Assembly: GCA_001802125.1 (NCBI GenBank)
Contig: MGZK01000149.1
Span: 1-64,000, forward strand
Direction of reading: 5' to 3'
Length of the DNA: 64,000 nt
From: Geobacteraceae bacterium GWC2_55_20
GTDB taxonomy: Bacteria > Desulfobacterota > Desulfuromonadia > Geobacterales > Pseudopelobacteraceae
Both the position numbers and the translations under genes were made by a program. The notes beneath the pieces are model-generated. The model saw only the letters and a program-made list of their open reading frames with translations, was not told where the DNA came from and did not search any database. Positions 32,711 through 40,967 of this stretch are shown piece by piece. Numbering within the stretch: the stretch's first letter is position 1; each line of letters opens with the position of its first letter.

Positions 32711-35700
32711 TCATATCGACGGTTGCCGGAAACTCTTTAGAAAAAAAACATCCTGTCGCATTTTTTTCTCCAGCACTCTTTCCCAATACTCGACTGCATC
32801 TTTTTCTGGCCCAATATAAGGTATTTCGATCGAAATCTGCTGACGATCCAAGCCAAACAACCAGGGGAGACTCAGTAAAAGGACCTGGCAGTCACAGACC
32901 GGCAGCGGCTCTCCGTGTGGAACAACCCGGCCGACGCCGGAAACAGAGGCCACCAGCGTTGCCAGGGGAGGCTGACAGCTGACAACGACCCGGTAACCGG
33001 CACTGGCCAACAACGGCAGGAAGCGGGAAAACATGATCGTGTCGCCATACCCCTGTTCACAGTGCACCAGGACGCTTGAACCGGCAGCGCGTACGCCGAT
33101 ATCGCTCCGACGCAGCATCGGCCAGGGTGGCAGCGAGTCCGGCGGAAGCCTTTTCAGTCGCCACTCGAAATGCTCCCAGCCCTCAGAATACACCCCGATT
33201 GCCAGAAGTGAATATGCCAGATTCAAGTGACCGGCCACATGCCCCGGATCGAGTTCAAGCACCTTCCGGAAAGCATTGATGGCTTCCAGGTCCCTTCCGA
33301 GCAAAGCGAAAGCTGCTCCTGCGTCCAGATGTGCATCGGGGCAGTCTCCATTGCGCCCGACCTCAAGCTGCTTGTCTTTCAGAAGCTGCTCCAACCTGAT
33401 GCGCTCTGCAGAAGCCTTTAACTCAGAACCGGGCTGATCCGGTTGCGACATTGGAGAACAAATGCCGAACAATCCGGAAAGCCGGTCCACAACTTCCAGG
33501 ACAACACCATCCCAATCGCCCATATCAGTCTGGCGAAACAGCTCAACCTGCGGATACCAGCAACATGAATTTCTGTTTTCCGACCAGCGCCAATCCGCGA
33601 CATGGGACAGCAGCACCCAGGTCGGACGACCGCTGGCGGCAGCCAGATGCGCGACCGAAGTATCGATCGATATGATCAGATCCAGATTGGCCATCAGTGC
33701 GGCGGTATCTGCAAAATCCCGGATCTGGCCGGTCAGGTCGAGCATCCTGGTATCTGGCGCCTCGGCAGAATCCATCTGCAACTTGACAAATGTTATGCCA
33801 TCCAGGTCCAAAAGCGGCGCCAGGGCCGAAAATGGGCAACTGCGCTTGCAATTCAACGGGTTGTCCTGACGTCCGGACCAGGCCAGTCCGACCCTCGGTA
33901 TTGAGTTGACAGGTTCCAAGCTTCTATAACCCGTGGTCCCATGTACATAGGCCTGCAAGGCGCCGGCAACATCCTTCATCAGCGAAGGCCAGTCGCCCTG
34001 TAAAGGCTGCCTGAAAAGACGCATTGTTGGGTACCATGGGCTGTCGTGCCGCCCACACAACCAGCGCCAGTCCGAACTATAGGGGAGGAGGATCCATGTG
34101 TGAACACCGAGTGCACCGGCCAAATGTGCCACTGCCGTATCAATTGAAACCACCAGATCAAGATTGGAGATGAATGCGGCTGTATCGGCAAAATCATGGA
34201 CATGCTCAGTCAAATCTAACAGAGGAAACCCAGGATCACATTTACGGATCTGTTCCACACCTTCCCCGATCTGAAGACTATAAAATTCAATATTTGGTAC
34301 AGAGGCAAGTTGCGCAAAGGTACCAAGCGGACATGATCGTTTACGATTCAGCACCTGACTCTGCCGGCCAAACCAGACCAAACCGACTCGGATAGTTCCT
34401 CTGGATTCCAACCATTCTCTCCATTTATCAATATCCGCAGGCTGGGCAAACAGATACGGAACATGAGCAGGTATTGTTTCCAGAGTTGTACCGAAGACCA
34501 AAGGAAGCGACATCAGTGGCAGGTGGCAATCAAAATGTGGCAAGGGGTCTCCTGCAACGATAACACCGGCAACACCTTCAAGAGAAAGCAAAAGTCTCTT
34601 CAGGGCATGCACTTGGCATTCAATTATTACATTTCCACCCCGTTGCGACACCAATACAGCATAGCGCACAAACTGTATGGTATCTCCGAAACCTTGCTCG
34701 GCATGCAACAGAATCGTTCTGCCAGCCAGATCAGAACCATCCCAGAGCGGCTGGGAAAATATGCGGGAAGAAACCGGGTTCGCTTTTTTAAAACGCCACT
34801 CGAACTCTCTCCAACCTTCTGAATATTCCCCCAAGGCAAGGAGTGCAACAGAGAGGTTCCAATGTCCATCAGCGTAACCCGAATCAATTTTCAGAAGCTG
34901 GCGATACACATCGACAGCCTCTTCCAGGCGTCCCTGAGAGTTAAGCACCACTGCGAGGTTATTGAGCACCGTCAGTTTATCTGGAGTCAGAGTCAATGCC
35001 AGACGGTAGCACTCTTCTGCTTTGTCTAATTGTTCGATGGACTGATAAGCCGTTCCCAACATGTTGATAGCTGCGGCATTTCTCGGCTTAAGCGCTAAAA
35101 CCTTGCCATAGGCAACTATCGCATCTTCAAATCGCTCCGCTGCCTGGCAGACTTCAGCAATACCTTGAAATGCCTCTGCACATCCAGGATCGATGGCTAT
35201 CGCACTCTCAAAAGATGCCAGCGCCAAGGGAAAATTCCGCAGTCTCTTTTCAACTTCGCCAAGACATAGATATGCCGCAGTAAAATTCTGATTAAACTCA
35301 ACCACACGCCCGAAACAGGCTCGAGCTTCTTCAGGTTTGTTTATGGAAACATAAGCGTTTCCCAAATTAAACATCGCGTTAAAGAAATCAGGTTTGCAAA
35401 ACAATGCTTCCTGATAGCAGTAAATCGCTTCTTCGTAACGACTCAGGGAATCCAGTGCAACACCACGATTGCAATGGAATTCTGCATTATCAGGCTCGTA
35501 TGCTATCGCTCTTGAAAATGCGAGTTCAGCCCTAACGGCAGATCCGGATTTCAATAGACAGATTCCCAGCTGGTTGAGTTTTTCCGGACTGCAGAGCAAC
35601 ATTTCAAGCTCATCTCTCAATTGGCAAAAAACGCTTTTCCAATCACCCGGAGCCGCCTGCCGGAAAAGCCGCATGGTAGGATACCAGGGGCTGTCATCCC

Positions 35701-38700
35701 GGTCGAGCAGCCAGCGCCATTCAGGCACGTATGGCAACAGGGTCCAGACCGGTTTCCCCAGCGCCCCGGCCAGATGCGCAACAGCAGTATCCACGCTGAT
35801 CATCAGATCGAGATTTGCAATCATAGCCGCTGTATCAGAGAAGTCCTGAATCCGGCCGGTCAGATCCACAACCGTCATGCATTCCGGAAGACTATAAATC
35901 TGCTCTGACCCGGATCCGATCTGCAGGCTGTAGAAATCAACTCCCGCGAGTCCGCTGAGCGGAACAAACTCGTTGAGCGGACAGGAGCGGTTATGATCAT
36001 CCCTGTGAGTGGGAGTACCCTGCCAGACCAGTCCGATTCGGAAGCGTCTCCCGTCCGGAAACATCCGTTGCCACTCCGCAACCTTGACCGGATCCGGCCT
36101 GAGATAGGGAACATCCCCAGGGATCGTTTCCAGCGTGGTCCCGAAAACATACGGCAGACTCTGTACAGGTATGTGCACATCAAAGACCGGGAGTGTGCCG
36201 TTACGATCCACCACCAGGCTGGTTCCAGCGACCGTCGCCAGCAGAGACACCAGTTCCGGCAGCGCGCAGACGACGATCTGCCCGCCCATGCCGGCGGCCA
36301 GTGAAGCATAGCGGATGAACTGGATCATGTCGCCGCGCCCCTGTTCCATGTGGATCAGCAGCGTTCTGCCCCCGAGCGGTGAGCCGTCCCATTGCCGGCA
36401 TCCGAGGTCCGGTATCCGGGAAGTGAATCCCGAGGCCTTCCAGCGCCACTCATACTCTCTCCATCCGCTTGAAAAATCGCCGCCCTGCAAGAGGAGCATT
36501 CCCAGCAACCAGTGCGCATCGGCATGCATCGGATCATACTTGATGGCTGTTTGTGCCGATTCAATCGCATCCCGGTACAGCGCGCTATGCAGCAAGGCGT
36601 TGGCGAGGTTGTAATGCGCCTTTACAAAACCCGGATCAAGAGCCGTTGCGGCGCGATAGTGACTGATCGCCTCCGGAAGCCGCCCCTGGAGCTGCAACAC
36701 GACCCCAAGGCTGTACTGCGGATCGGGGAGATCCGGCTGCCGTTCGACAATCCGCCTGAAACAGGATTCCGCCCCGACAAGGTCCCCGGCCTCCTTGAGA
36801 GCCCCACCCAGCCGGTAAACGGCCTCGATATCGGTCTGCCCGGAGCCGGAACTTTCAGCCAGCAGCCTTTCCAGCGCATCACGGATCTGGCCGATCACCT
36901 CTTCCCAGCCATGCTCCTGTTCACGCTCAAAAACCCGCATGGTGGGATACCAAGGTGTATCACAACGCCCATCCAGCCAGCGCCACTCCGTCCCCTTCGT
37001 CAGAAGCAACCAGACCGGCCTCCACATCGCCCCCGCTAGATGGGCAACGGCAGTGTCGACACTGATTACCAGGTCGAGATTTGCCACCAGCGCCGCAGTT
37101 TCGCTGAAATCTGTCTGCAGCGATGAAGTATCAATCAGGTCCATTCCCGTCGGCGCTGATGCGGCTTCCAAGGCAGCTTCTCCGACCTGCAGGCTGAAAA
37201 ATTTCACATTCGGGATCCCACCAAGCGGCGCAAGCGCATCCAACCCGCAGGAGCGCTCTTTATCACGAGGATTTTTGGGGTTGCCACGCCAGGCCAGGCC
37301 GATCCTGAAAACAGGGCGGTTTCCGAGTATCTGCCGCCATTTGATTACCTTGGCCGTATCCGGATATATGTATGGAACCCGATCCGGGACGGTCTCAATG
37401 GTGGTGCCTAAAATGTACGGCAGACTCATCAACTGGATATACACTTCGGTAAGCGGGGGTGTTTTAGACTTCGGAACGATCTTGTCCACTCCCGGAAAGG
37501 ATTCAAGCAACGGGATCAGCGGTGGATCCAACTCAAAAACCACCTTACCACCCCGCTCCGCCACCAGCGGGATATAACGCACAAACTGGATCACATCGCC
37601 GACACCCTGCTCTCCGTAGATCAGAATGCTCCTGCCGTTCAATGGCGAGCCGTCCCATCTTGGCTGCGGATAATGGCGTGGATCGATATCGAATTTTTCA
37701 ATGGCCAGCCGGGCTTCGAAATTTACAAAACCAGCTAGATAGTCACCACTGCGCAGCTGCAAAGTTGCCAGATTGTAGACGACTTCAAGGCATTCGGGCC
37801 TGAGGGTCAGAATCTTTTTACAGATACCAATAGCTTCAATTATTTTGTTCTGAGACGATAAAACGTTGCCAAGACTCAGAAGTATTTCAAACGATTCCGG
37901 TTTCAGGTTGTGTGCCTTGTGCAGATACAGTTCTGCTTCCGGATAAGACTTCTGTTTCAGTAGAATATCACCAAGGGCGAACAAGTTGGCCGGACTGTCG
38001 GGACTAGCTGAAAGGGCTCTTCGACAGGCTTGTTCAGCTTCGAAAAGCTGCCCTGCAAGATCATACGCCCGTGCCAGGTTGAACCACACAGCCGGATCAT
38101 CCGGCATCTTCACAAGGAGGTCGCGCAACTCGTATATTGCAGTACCTGAATCATTATTTTTGATGGCGGTTAATGCTTGTTGAAATTTGGTTTCCAACAT
38201 TTCGGCAGAGAGCCCCGACTCATCTTCCTGTTGTAATAACTGTTGCCGGAGTGCTTGAGTAACTTCGCGGACAACAGCCCCCCAATTGCCCGGTTCAGGT
38301 TGGCGGAAAAGCATCATCGTGGGATACCAGGGTGAATCGGTACAATTGTTCATCCAACGCCAATCCGATATAAAAGGAAGCATCACCCAGACCGGTTTGC
38401 CTATCGCTCCGGCCAAATGGGCTATAACCGTGTCAATCGTAATTACCAGATCAAGATTTGCAATCAGCGCAGCTGTTTTGGCAAAATCTCCGAGTTCGCA
38501 TGACAGATCAATTACATGAGCAGCCATTTCCTTTGACAGCGATAGATGACCACACTGCCCGAATTGCAGAGAATAAAATCTGGCGCCACGGATGCTAAAC
38601 AATGGAGCCAGAAAGTCAGGCGGACATGAACGGTTAGGGTCCGGCGCCGGTTTGCCAGCCCAGACCAGGCCGATACGTAAAGAATCGTGTTTATCACCAA

Positions 38701-39397
38701 GCAACTCTCGCCAGAACTCCACCTTATCCGGAGGAGGAAAGAGATAAGGTATTTCAGCTGGTATTGATGTCAGCGTTGTACCAAACAGGTGGGGAAGACT
38801 CATTAGCGGGATGTGGAAATCTGTTTGCGGCGGTGTATCGGATTTCAGCACCACTTTCTCCACACCTGCAAGCGTTGTCATCAAGGAGATAAGTGACTGC
38901 TGGACCTCAAGCAGTACCCTGCAACCTTTTTCAGCCAACAGGGGTATGTATCGCGCAAACTGGATTGCATCGCCAAGTCCCTGTTCGCAGTAAACCAAGA
39001 TGCTCCGCCCTTTCAGTGAAGAACCATCCCAGCGTGGCTGGGAATAATTTCTTGAATCTGCCGATTTCATGGCAGAAAAACGAGCCTCGTAATCAGCAAA
39101 TCCGGAGGCAAGATCACCAACCCTGAGCAGGTGTGCAGCACGGTTATAGCGGGCCTTGGCGTTTAGAGGAGAACTCTTAAGGACAGATTCGTAACAATCC
39201 AGAGCCTCATCGTTACGGCCTTGCATATCCAGGGCGTAGCCAAGGTTCAGAATTGTTTCAAGTGACTCCGGTGCGAGGGCGCGTGTTCGCATAAAACAGG
39301 CCTCTGCCCTGGCAAACTCTCCGCTCTCCATGAATCTGACACCACGATTAAAACAGGTTTCTGCATTATCCGATTCAAGGAGGCCAATTTCTATCAT
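32711..39397 (-). CDS. Giant multi-module TPR-glycosyltransferase (2228 residues)
   Basis: A single frame of 2228 residues built from repeats of one unit: TPR helices followed by a GT-B-type domain related to heptosyltransferases (GT9-like). Four complete modules have N-lobe E-Q-G-x-G-D motifs (E138, E596, E1018, E1567) and C-lobe D-T-x-x-A-H-L-A-G-A motifs (D322, D781, D1203, D1753). They are followed by a C-lobe-only half module (D1912) and a TPR plus N-lobe-only half module (E2114), after which the protein ends. No signal or membrane segment is seen, so it acts in the cytoplasm, probably on a protein acceptor. It lies 63 bases upstream of flagellin, the most likely substrate, but this is inference. 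No strong ribosome-binding site precedes the ATG. Confidence 0.85.
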   Translation of the reverse strand: MIEIGLLESDNAETCFNRGVRFMESGEFARAEACFMRTRALAPESLETILNLGYALDMQGRNDEALDCYESVLKSSPLNAKARYNRAAHLLRVGDLASGFADYEARFSAMKSADSRNYSQPRWDGSSLKGRSILVYCEQGLGDAIQFARYIPLLAEKGCRVLLEVQQSLISLMTTLAGVEKVVLKSDTPPQTDFHIPLMSLPHLFGTTLTSIPAEIPYLFPPPDKVEFWRELLGDKHDSLRIGLVWAGKPAPDPNRSCPPDFLAPLFSIRGARFYSLQFGQCGHLSLSKEMAAHVIDLSCELGDFAKTAALIANLDLVITIDTVIAHLAGAIGKPVWVMLPFISDWRWMNNCTDSPWYPTMMLFRQPEPGNWGAVVREVTQALRQQLLQQEDESGLSAEMLETKFQQALTAIKNNDSGTAIYELRDLLVKMPDDPAVWFNLARAYDLAGQLFEAEQACRRALSASPDSPANLFALGDILLKQKSYPEAELYLHKAHNLKPESFEILLSLGNVLSSQNKIIEAIGICKKILTLRPECLEVVYNLATLQLRSGDYLAGFVNFEARLAIEKFDIDPRHYPQPRWDGSPLNGRSILIYGEQGVGDVIQFVRYIPLVAERGGKVVFELDPPLIPLLESFPGVDKIVPKSKTPPLTEVYIQLMSLPYILGTTIETVPDRVPYIYPDTAKVIKWRQILGNRPVFRIGLAWRGNPKNPRDKERSCGLDALAPLGGIPNVKFFSLQVGEAALEAASAPTGMDLIDTSSLQTDFSETAALVANLDLVISVDTAVAHLAGAMWRPVWLLLTKGTEWRWLDGRCDTPWYPTMRVFEREQEHGWEEVIGQIRDALERLLAESSGSGQTDIEAVYRLGGALKEAGDLVGAESCFRRIVERQPDLPDPQYSLGVVLQLQGRLPEAISHYRAATALDPGFVKAHYNLANALLHSALYRDAIESAQTAIKYDPMHADAHWLLGMLLLQGGDFSSGWREYEWRWKASGFTSRIPDLGCRQWDGSPLGGRTLLIHMEQGRGDMIQFIRYASLAAGMGGQIVVCALPELVSLLATVAGTSLVVDRNGTLPVFDVHIPVQSLPYVFGTTLETIPGDVPYLRPDPVKVAEWQRMFPDGRRFRIGLVWQGTPTHRDDHNRSCPLNEFVPLSGLAGVDFYSLQIGSGSEQIYSLPECMTVVDLTGRIQDFSDTAAMIANLDLMISVDTAVAHLAGALGKPVWTLLPYVPEWRWLLDRDDSPWYPTMRLFRQAAPGDWKSVFCQLRDELEMLLCSPEKLNQLGICLLKSGSAVRAELAFSRAIAYEPDNAEFHCNRGVALDSLSRYEEAIYCYQEALFCKPDFFNAMFNLGNAYVSINKPEEARACFGRVVEFNQNFTAAYLCLGEVEKRLRNFPLALASFESAIAIDPGCAEAFQGIAEVCQAAERFEDAIVAYGKVLALKPRNAAAINMLGTAYQSIEQLDKAEECYRLALTLTPDKLTVLNNLAVVLNSQGRLEEAVDVYRQLLKIDSGYADGHWNLSVALLALGEYSEGWREFEWRFKKANPVSSRIFSQPLWDGSDLAGRTILLHAEQGFGDTIQFVRYAVLVSQRGGNVIIECQVHALKRLLLSLEGVAGVIVAGDPLPHFDCHLPLMSLPLVFGTTLETIPAHVPYLFAQPADIDKWREWLESRGTIRVGLVWFGRQSQVLNRKRSCPLGTFAQLASVPNIEFYSLQIGEGVEQIRKCDPGFPLLDLTEHVHDFADTAAFISNLDLVVSIDTAVAHLAGALGVHTWILLPYSSDWRWLCGRHDSPWYPTMRLFRQPLQGDWPSLMKDVAGALQAYVHGTTGYRSLEPVNSIPRVGLAWSGRQDNPLNCKRSCPFSALAPLLDLDGITFVKLQMDSAEAPDTRMLDLTGQIRDFADTAALMANLDLIISIDTSVAHLAAASGRPTWVLLSHVADWRWSENRNSCCWYPQVELFRQTDMGDWDGVVLEVVDRLSGLFGICSPMSQPDQPGSELKASAERIRLEQLLKDKQLEVGRNGDCPDAHLDAGAAFALLGRDLEAINAFRKVLELDPGHVAGHLNLAYSLLAIGVYSEGWEHFEWRLKRLPPDSLPPWPMLRRSDIGVRAAGSSVLVHCEQGYGDTIMFSRFLPLLASAGYRVVVSCQPPLATLVASVSGVGRVVPHGEPLPVCDCQVLLLSLPWLFGLDRQQISIEIPYIGPEKDAVEYWERVLEKKMRQDVFFLKSFRQPSI
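32756..33355 (-). repeat. Half module F: TPR and N-lobe only
   Basis: Residues 2015-2214. TPR helices, then an N-lobe with C-E-Q-G-Y-G-D and L-S-L-P-W-L-F-G. The protein stops 14 residues later, just where the C-lobe would begin. No C-lobe-like sequence exists in the 63 bases to the flagellin gene in any frame. Confidence 0.8.
33467..33895 (-). repeat. Half module E: C-lobe only
   Basis: Residues 1835-1977. It begins at R-V-G-L-A-W-S-G-R, the start of the C-lobe in other modules, and runs through D-T-S-V-A-H-L-A-A-A to the end. No TPR and no N-lobe precede it. Confidence 0.8.
33953..35584 (-). repeat. Module D of the giant glycosyltransferase
   Basis: Residues 1272-1815: the longest TPR block (about seven units), then a full GT-B domain with A-E-Q-G-F-G-D and D-T-A-V-A-H-L-A-G-A. 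Its N-lobe is the closest to the stand-alone protein at 28898-30277 by eye. Confidence 0.8.
35600..36829 (-). repeat. Module C of the giant glycosyltransferase
   Basis: Residues 857-1266: three TPR units, then a full GT-B domain with M-E-Q-G-R-G-D and D-T-A-V-A-H-L-A-G-A-L-G-K-P. Complete. Confidence 0.8.
36860..38191 (-). repeat. Module B of the giant glycosyltransferase
   Basis: Residues 403-846: about four TPR units, then a full GT-B domain with Y-G-E-Q-G-V-G-D and D-T-A-V-A-H-L-A-G-A, followed by W-R-P in place of the usual L-G-K-P. Confidence 0.8.
38240..39364 (-). repeat. Module A of the giant glycosyltransferase
   Basis: Residues 12-386: two to three TPR units, then a full GT-B domain. 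The C-lobe motif is I-D-T-V-I-A-H-L-A-G-A, which differs from the other modules (V-I in place of A-V). Complete. Confidence 0.8.
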
Positions 39398-39411
39398 GGA
39401 TACTGGCTTGA

Positions 39412-40929
39412 TCAGATCACCCCCAACCGTTTCATTAATGGTAGTTGGAAAGCCTGAAATGCCCTGATTTGCAGATCAAGCTCTTCAATATTTTTATCCC
39501 ACGACTTGAGCACCTCACCATCTTTTATCAAGGCGAAATTATATACTCGCATGATACCGGAAATAAACGACAACGGGTCATCAACATCCGTCAGCTCACC
39601 CAGCAACAGCAACCTCGGAACCCAGTCCAGCCTGATGCCGCTCCGAACGACTGGAGAGGCAAGGTACTTTGGCTCCATATCAAAAGCGGTCCGCTCCAGC
39701 ACGGCATAATTGAAAAGCTTGACGCTGTTAATTAACTGGAGTGAAGGCGCAATCGCCGGAAGCAAGTATCCGGCGGCAAGCAAATGCATAAGGCTCTGCC
39801 GCACATCTTCATGCCTGAACAGGGCTATATCCGGTTGCCGCAACAACTCCTCCAGAGAGTAGTCCCGCTTGCCAAAGGAGCTCAAAACAAGCTTGTACAA
39901 CACCGGGTCAAGATTCATATCACCGCGAGGATTATCAAGCCTGACCGAGTTCGATTCCATCGGAACAACCAGGGCAAAACGGATTCCTGGAAAGAGTTCC
40001 TGCTGAGCAGCCTGCTCCAGTTTATTACGGCCTTTGATGAAGACATCTCTTCTGAATTGTTGGTTCACGGAAAAATCCTTGACCGTCTCCTTCACAACAG
40101 GGTTATCTATTTCAGCCAACAACTGCTGTTCCATCCGGGAAAAATTAAGGAAATCAAGGTTATCGCCCAATGTTGCCGAACCGATAAAAGTCACCCCTGC
40201 TGGAGCTAGATCTTTTACTATATCGGCATGATAAAACTGTACCCAATGTTCATTGAAATATTCGTGAGCAAGATAATTTTGGGGGCGCTTGCAGAGTTCA
40301 TCAAAGAAAGTGCATGCGGAGGAATTGTTGTTAAAATAGGACAAGTTCATTGATCTCAGCCGACCCACAAGATCAATTGCGCCATTTATCTGCTCTTCTC
40401 CCAGATCCGCTGACATATCAGTCAAGGAAACAAGCAATTGCCGGACCGGCGCCAGAGCAGCCCATCCCGGCAGACTGTTATAGCTGAGGTATACGACTCC
40501 TCCCACCTTAAGGTTACGACTGATAAAATCAACGACAAGTTTGCGGTTATCAGCACTGACCCAGGAATATACTCCGTGCAGGGTAATGAAATCAAATCGG
40601 GGCAGTTGAAGCCCCGCCAGAGCGTCAAAAGACGCCTCCCAGAACGTAACATTCTCCAGCTTCGCCTGCCTGGCCATCTCGCGGGCACCCAAAATATGCG
40701 CCGGGTTGAAGTCGATTCCATGGAACTCTCCCTCCGGATGGCATGAAGCAAAAATGTTCGAGGACAGCCCCTGTCCACAGCCTAAATCGCAGCAGGAAAA
40801 ACCCTGATCCAGCCGAACAGGCTCCATTCCCTGCATGACCAGCACAAAATTCAACGCGGACGGGCTCATCTCGCGACAATGATTATGAACATATTCCATG
40901 TTGGCTACGTATCCATCTAACCTGGCCAT
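39412..40929 (-). CDS. SAM methyltransferase with methyltransferase-regulatory domain (protein lysine methyltransferase-like)
   Basis: The protein has 505 residues. The N-terminal class I methyltransferase (about 20-180) has the SAM motif D-L-G-C-G-Q-G-L-S-S and an acidic G-I-D-F-N-P end of strand 2. It is followed by a region resembling the methyltransferase regulatory domain found in rickettsial protein lysine methyltransferases PKMT1/PKMT2 (about 225-310), and a C-terminal helical part with 'D-Y-S-L-E-E-L-L'. Position between the giant glycosyltransferase (14 bases away) and flagellin suggests it methylates flagellin lysines; this is inference. No signal peptide. Confidence 0.8.
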   Translation of the reverse strand: MARLDGYVANMEYVHNHCREMSPSALNFVLVMQGMEPVRLDQGFSCCDLGCGQGLSSNIFASCHPEGEFHGIDFNPAHILGAREMARQAKLENVTFWEASFDALAGLQLPRFDFITLHGVYSWVSADNRKLVVDFISRNLKVGGVVYLSYNSLPGWAALAPVRQLLVSLTDMSADLGEEQINGAIDLVGRLRSMNLSYFNNNSSACTFFDELCKRPQNYLAHEYFNEHWVQFYHADIVKDLAPAGVTFIGSATLGDNLDFLNFSRMEQQLLAEIDNPVVKETVKDFSVNQQFRRDVFIKGRNKLEQAAQQELFPGIRFALVVPMESNSVRLDNPRGDMNLDPVLYKLVLSSFGKRDYSLEELLRQPDIALFRHEDVRQSLMHLLAAGYLLPAIAPSLQLINSVKLFNYAVLERTAFDMEPKYLASPVVRSGIRLDWVPRLLLLGELTDVDDPLSFISGIMRVYNFALIKDGEVLKSWDKNIEELDLQIRAFQAFQLPLMKRLGVI

Positions 40930-40967
40930 TTAAATTCCCGGAAAACAGTCAAATATAAGTGCATTTG

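Noticed and set aside
32711-32790. Frameshift at A- and T-runs as the cause of the truncated last module
   Set aside because: No frame in the bases up to the flagellin start encodes C-lobe sequence, so the module is truly truncated.
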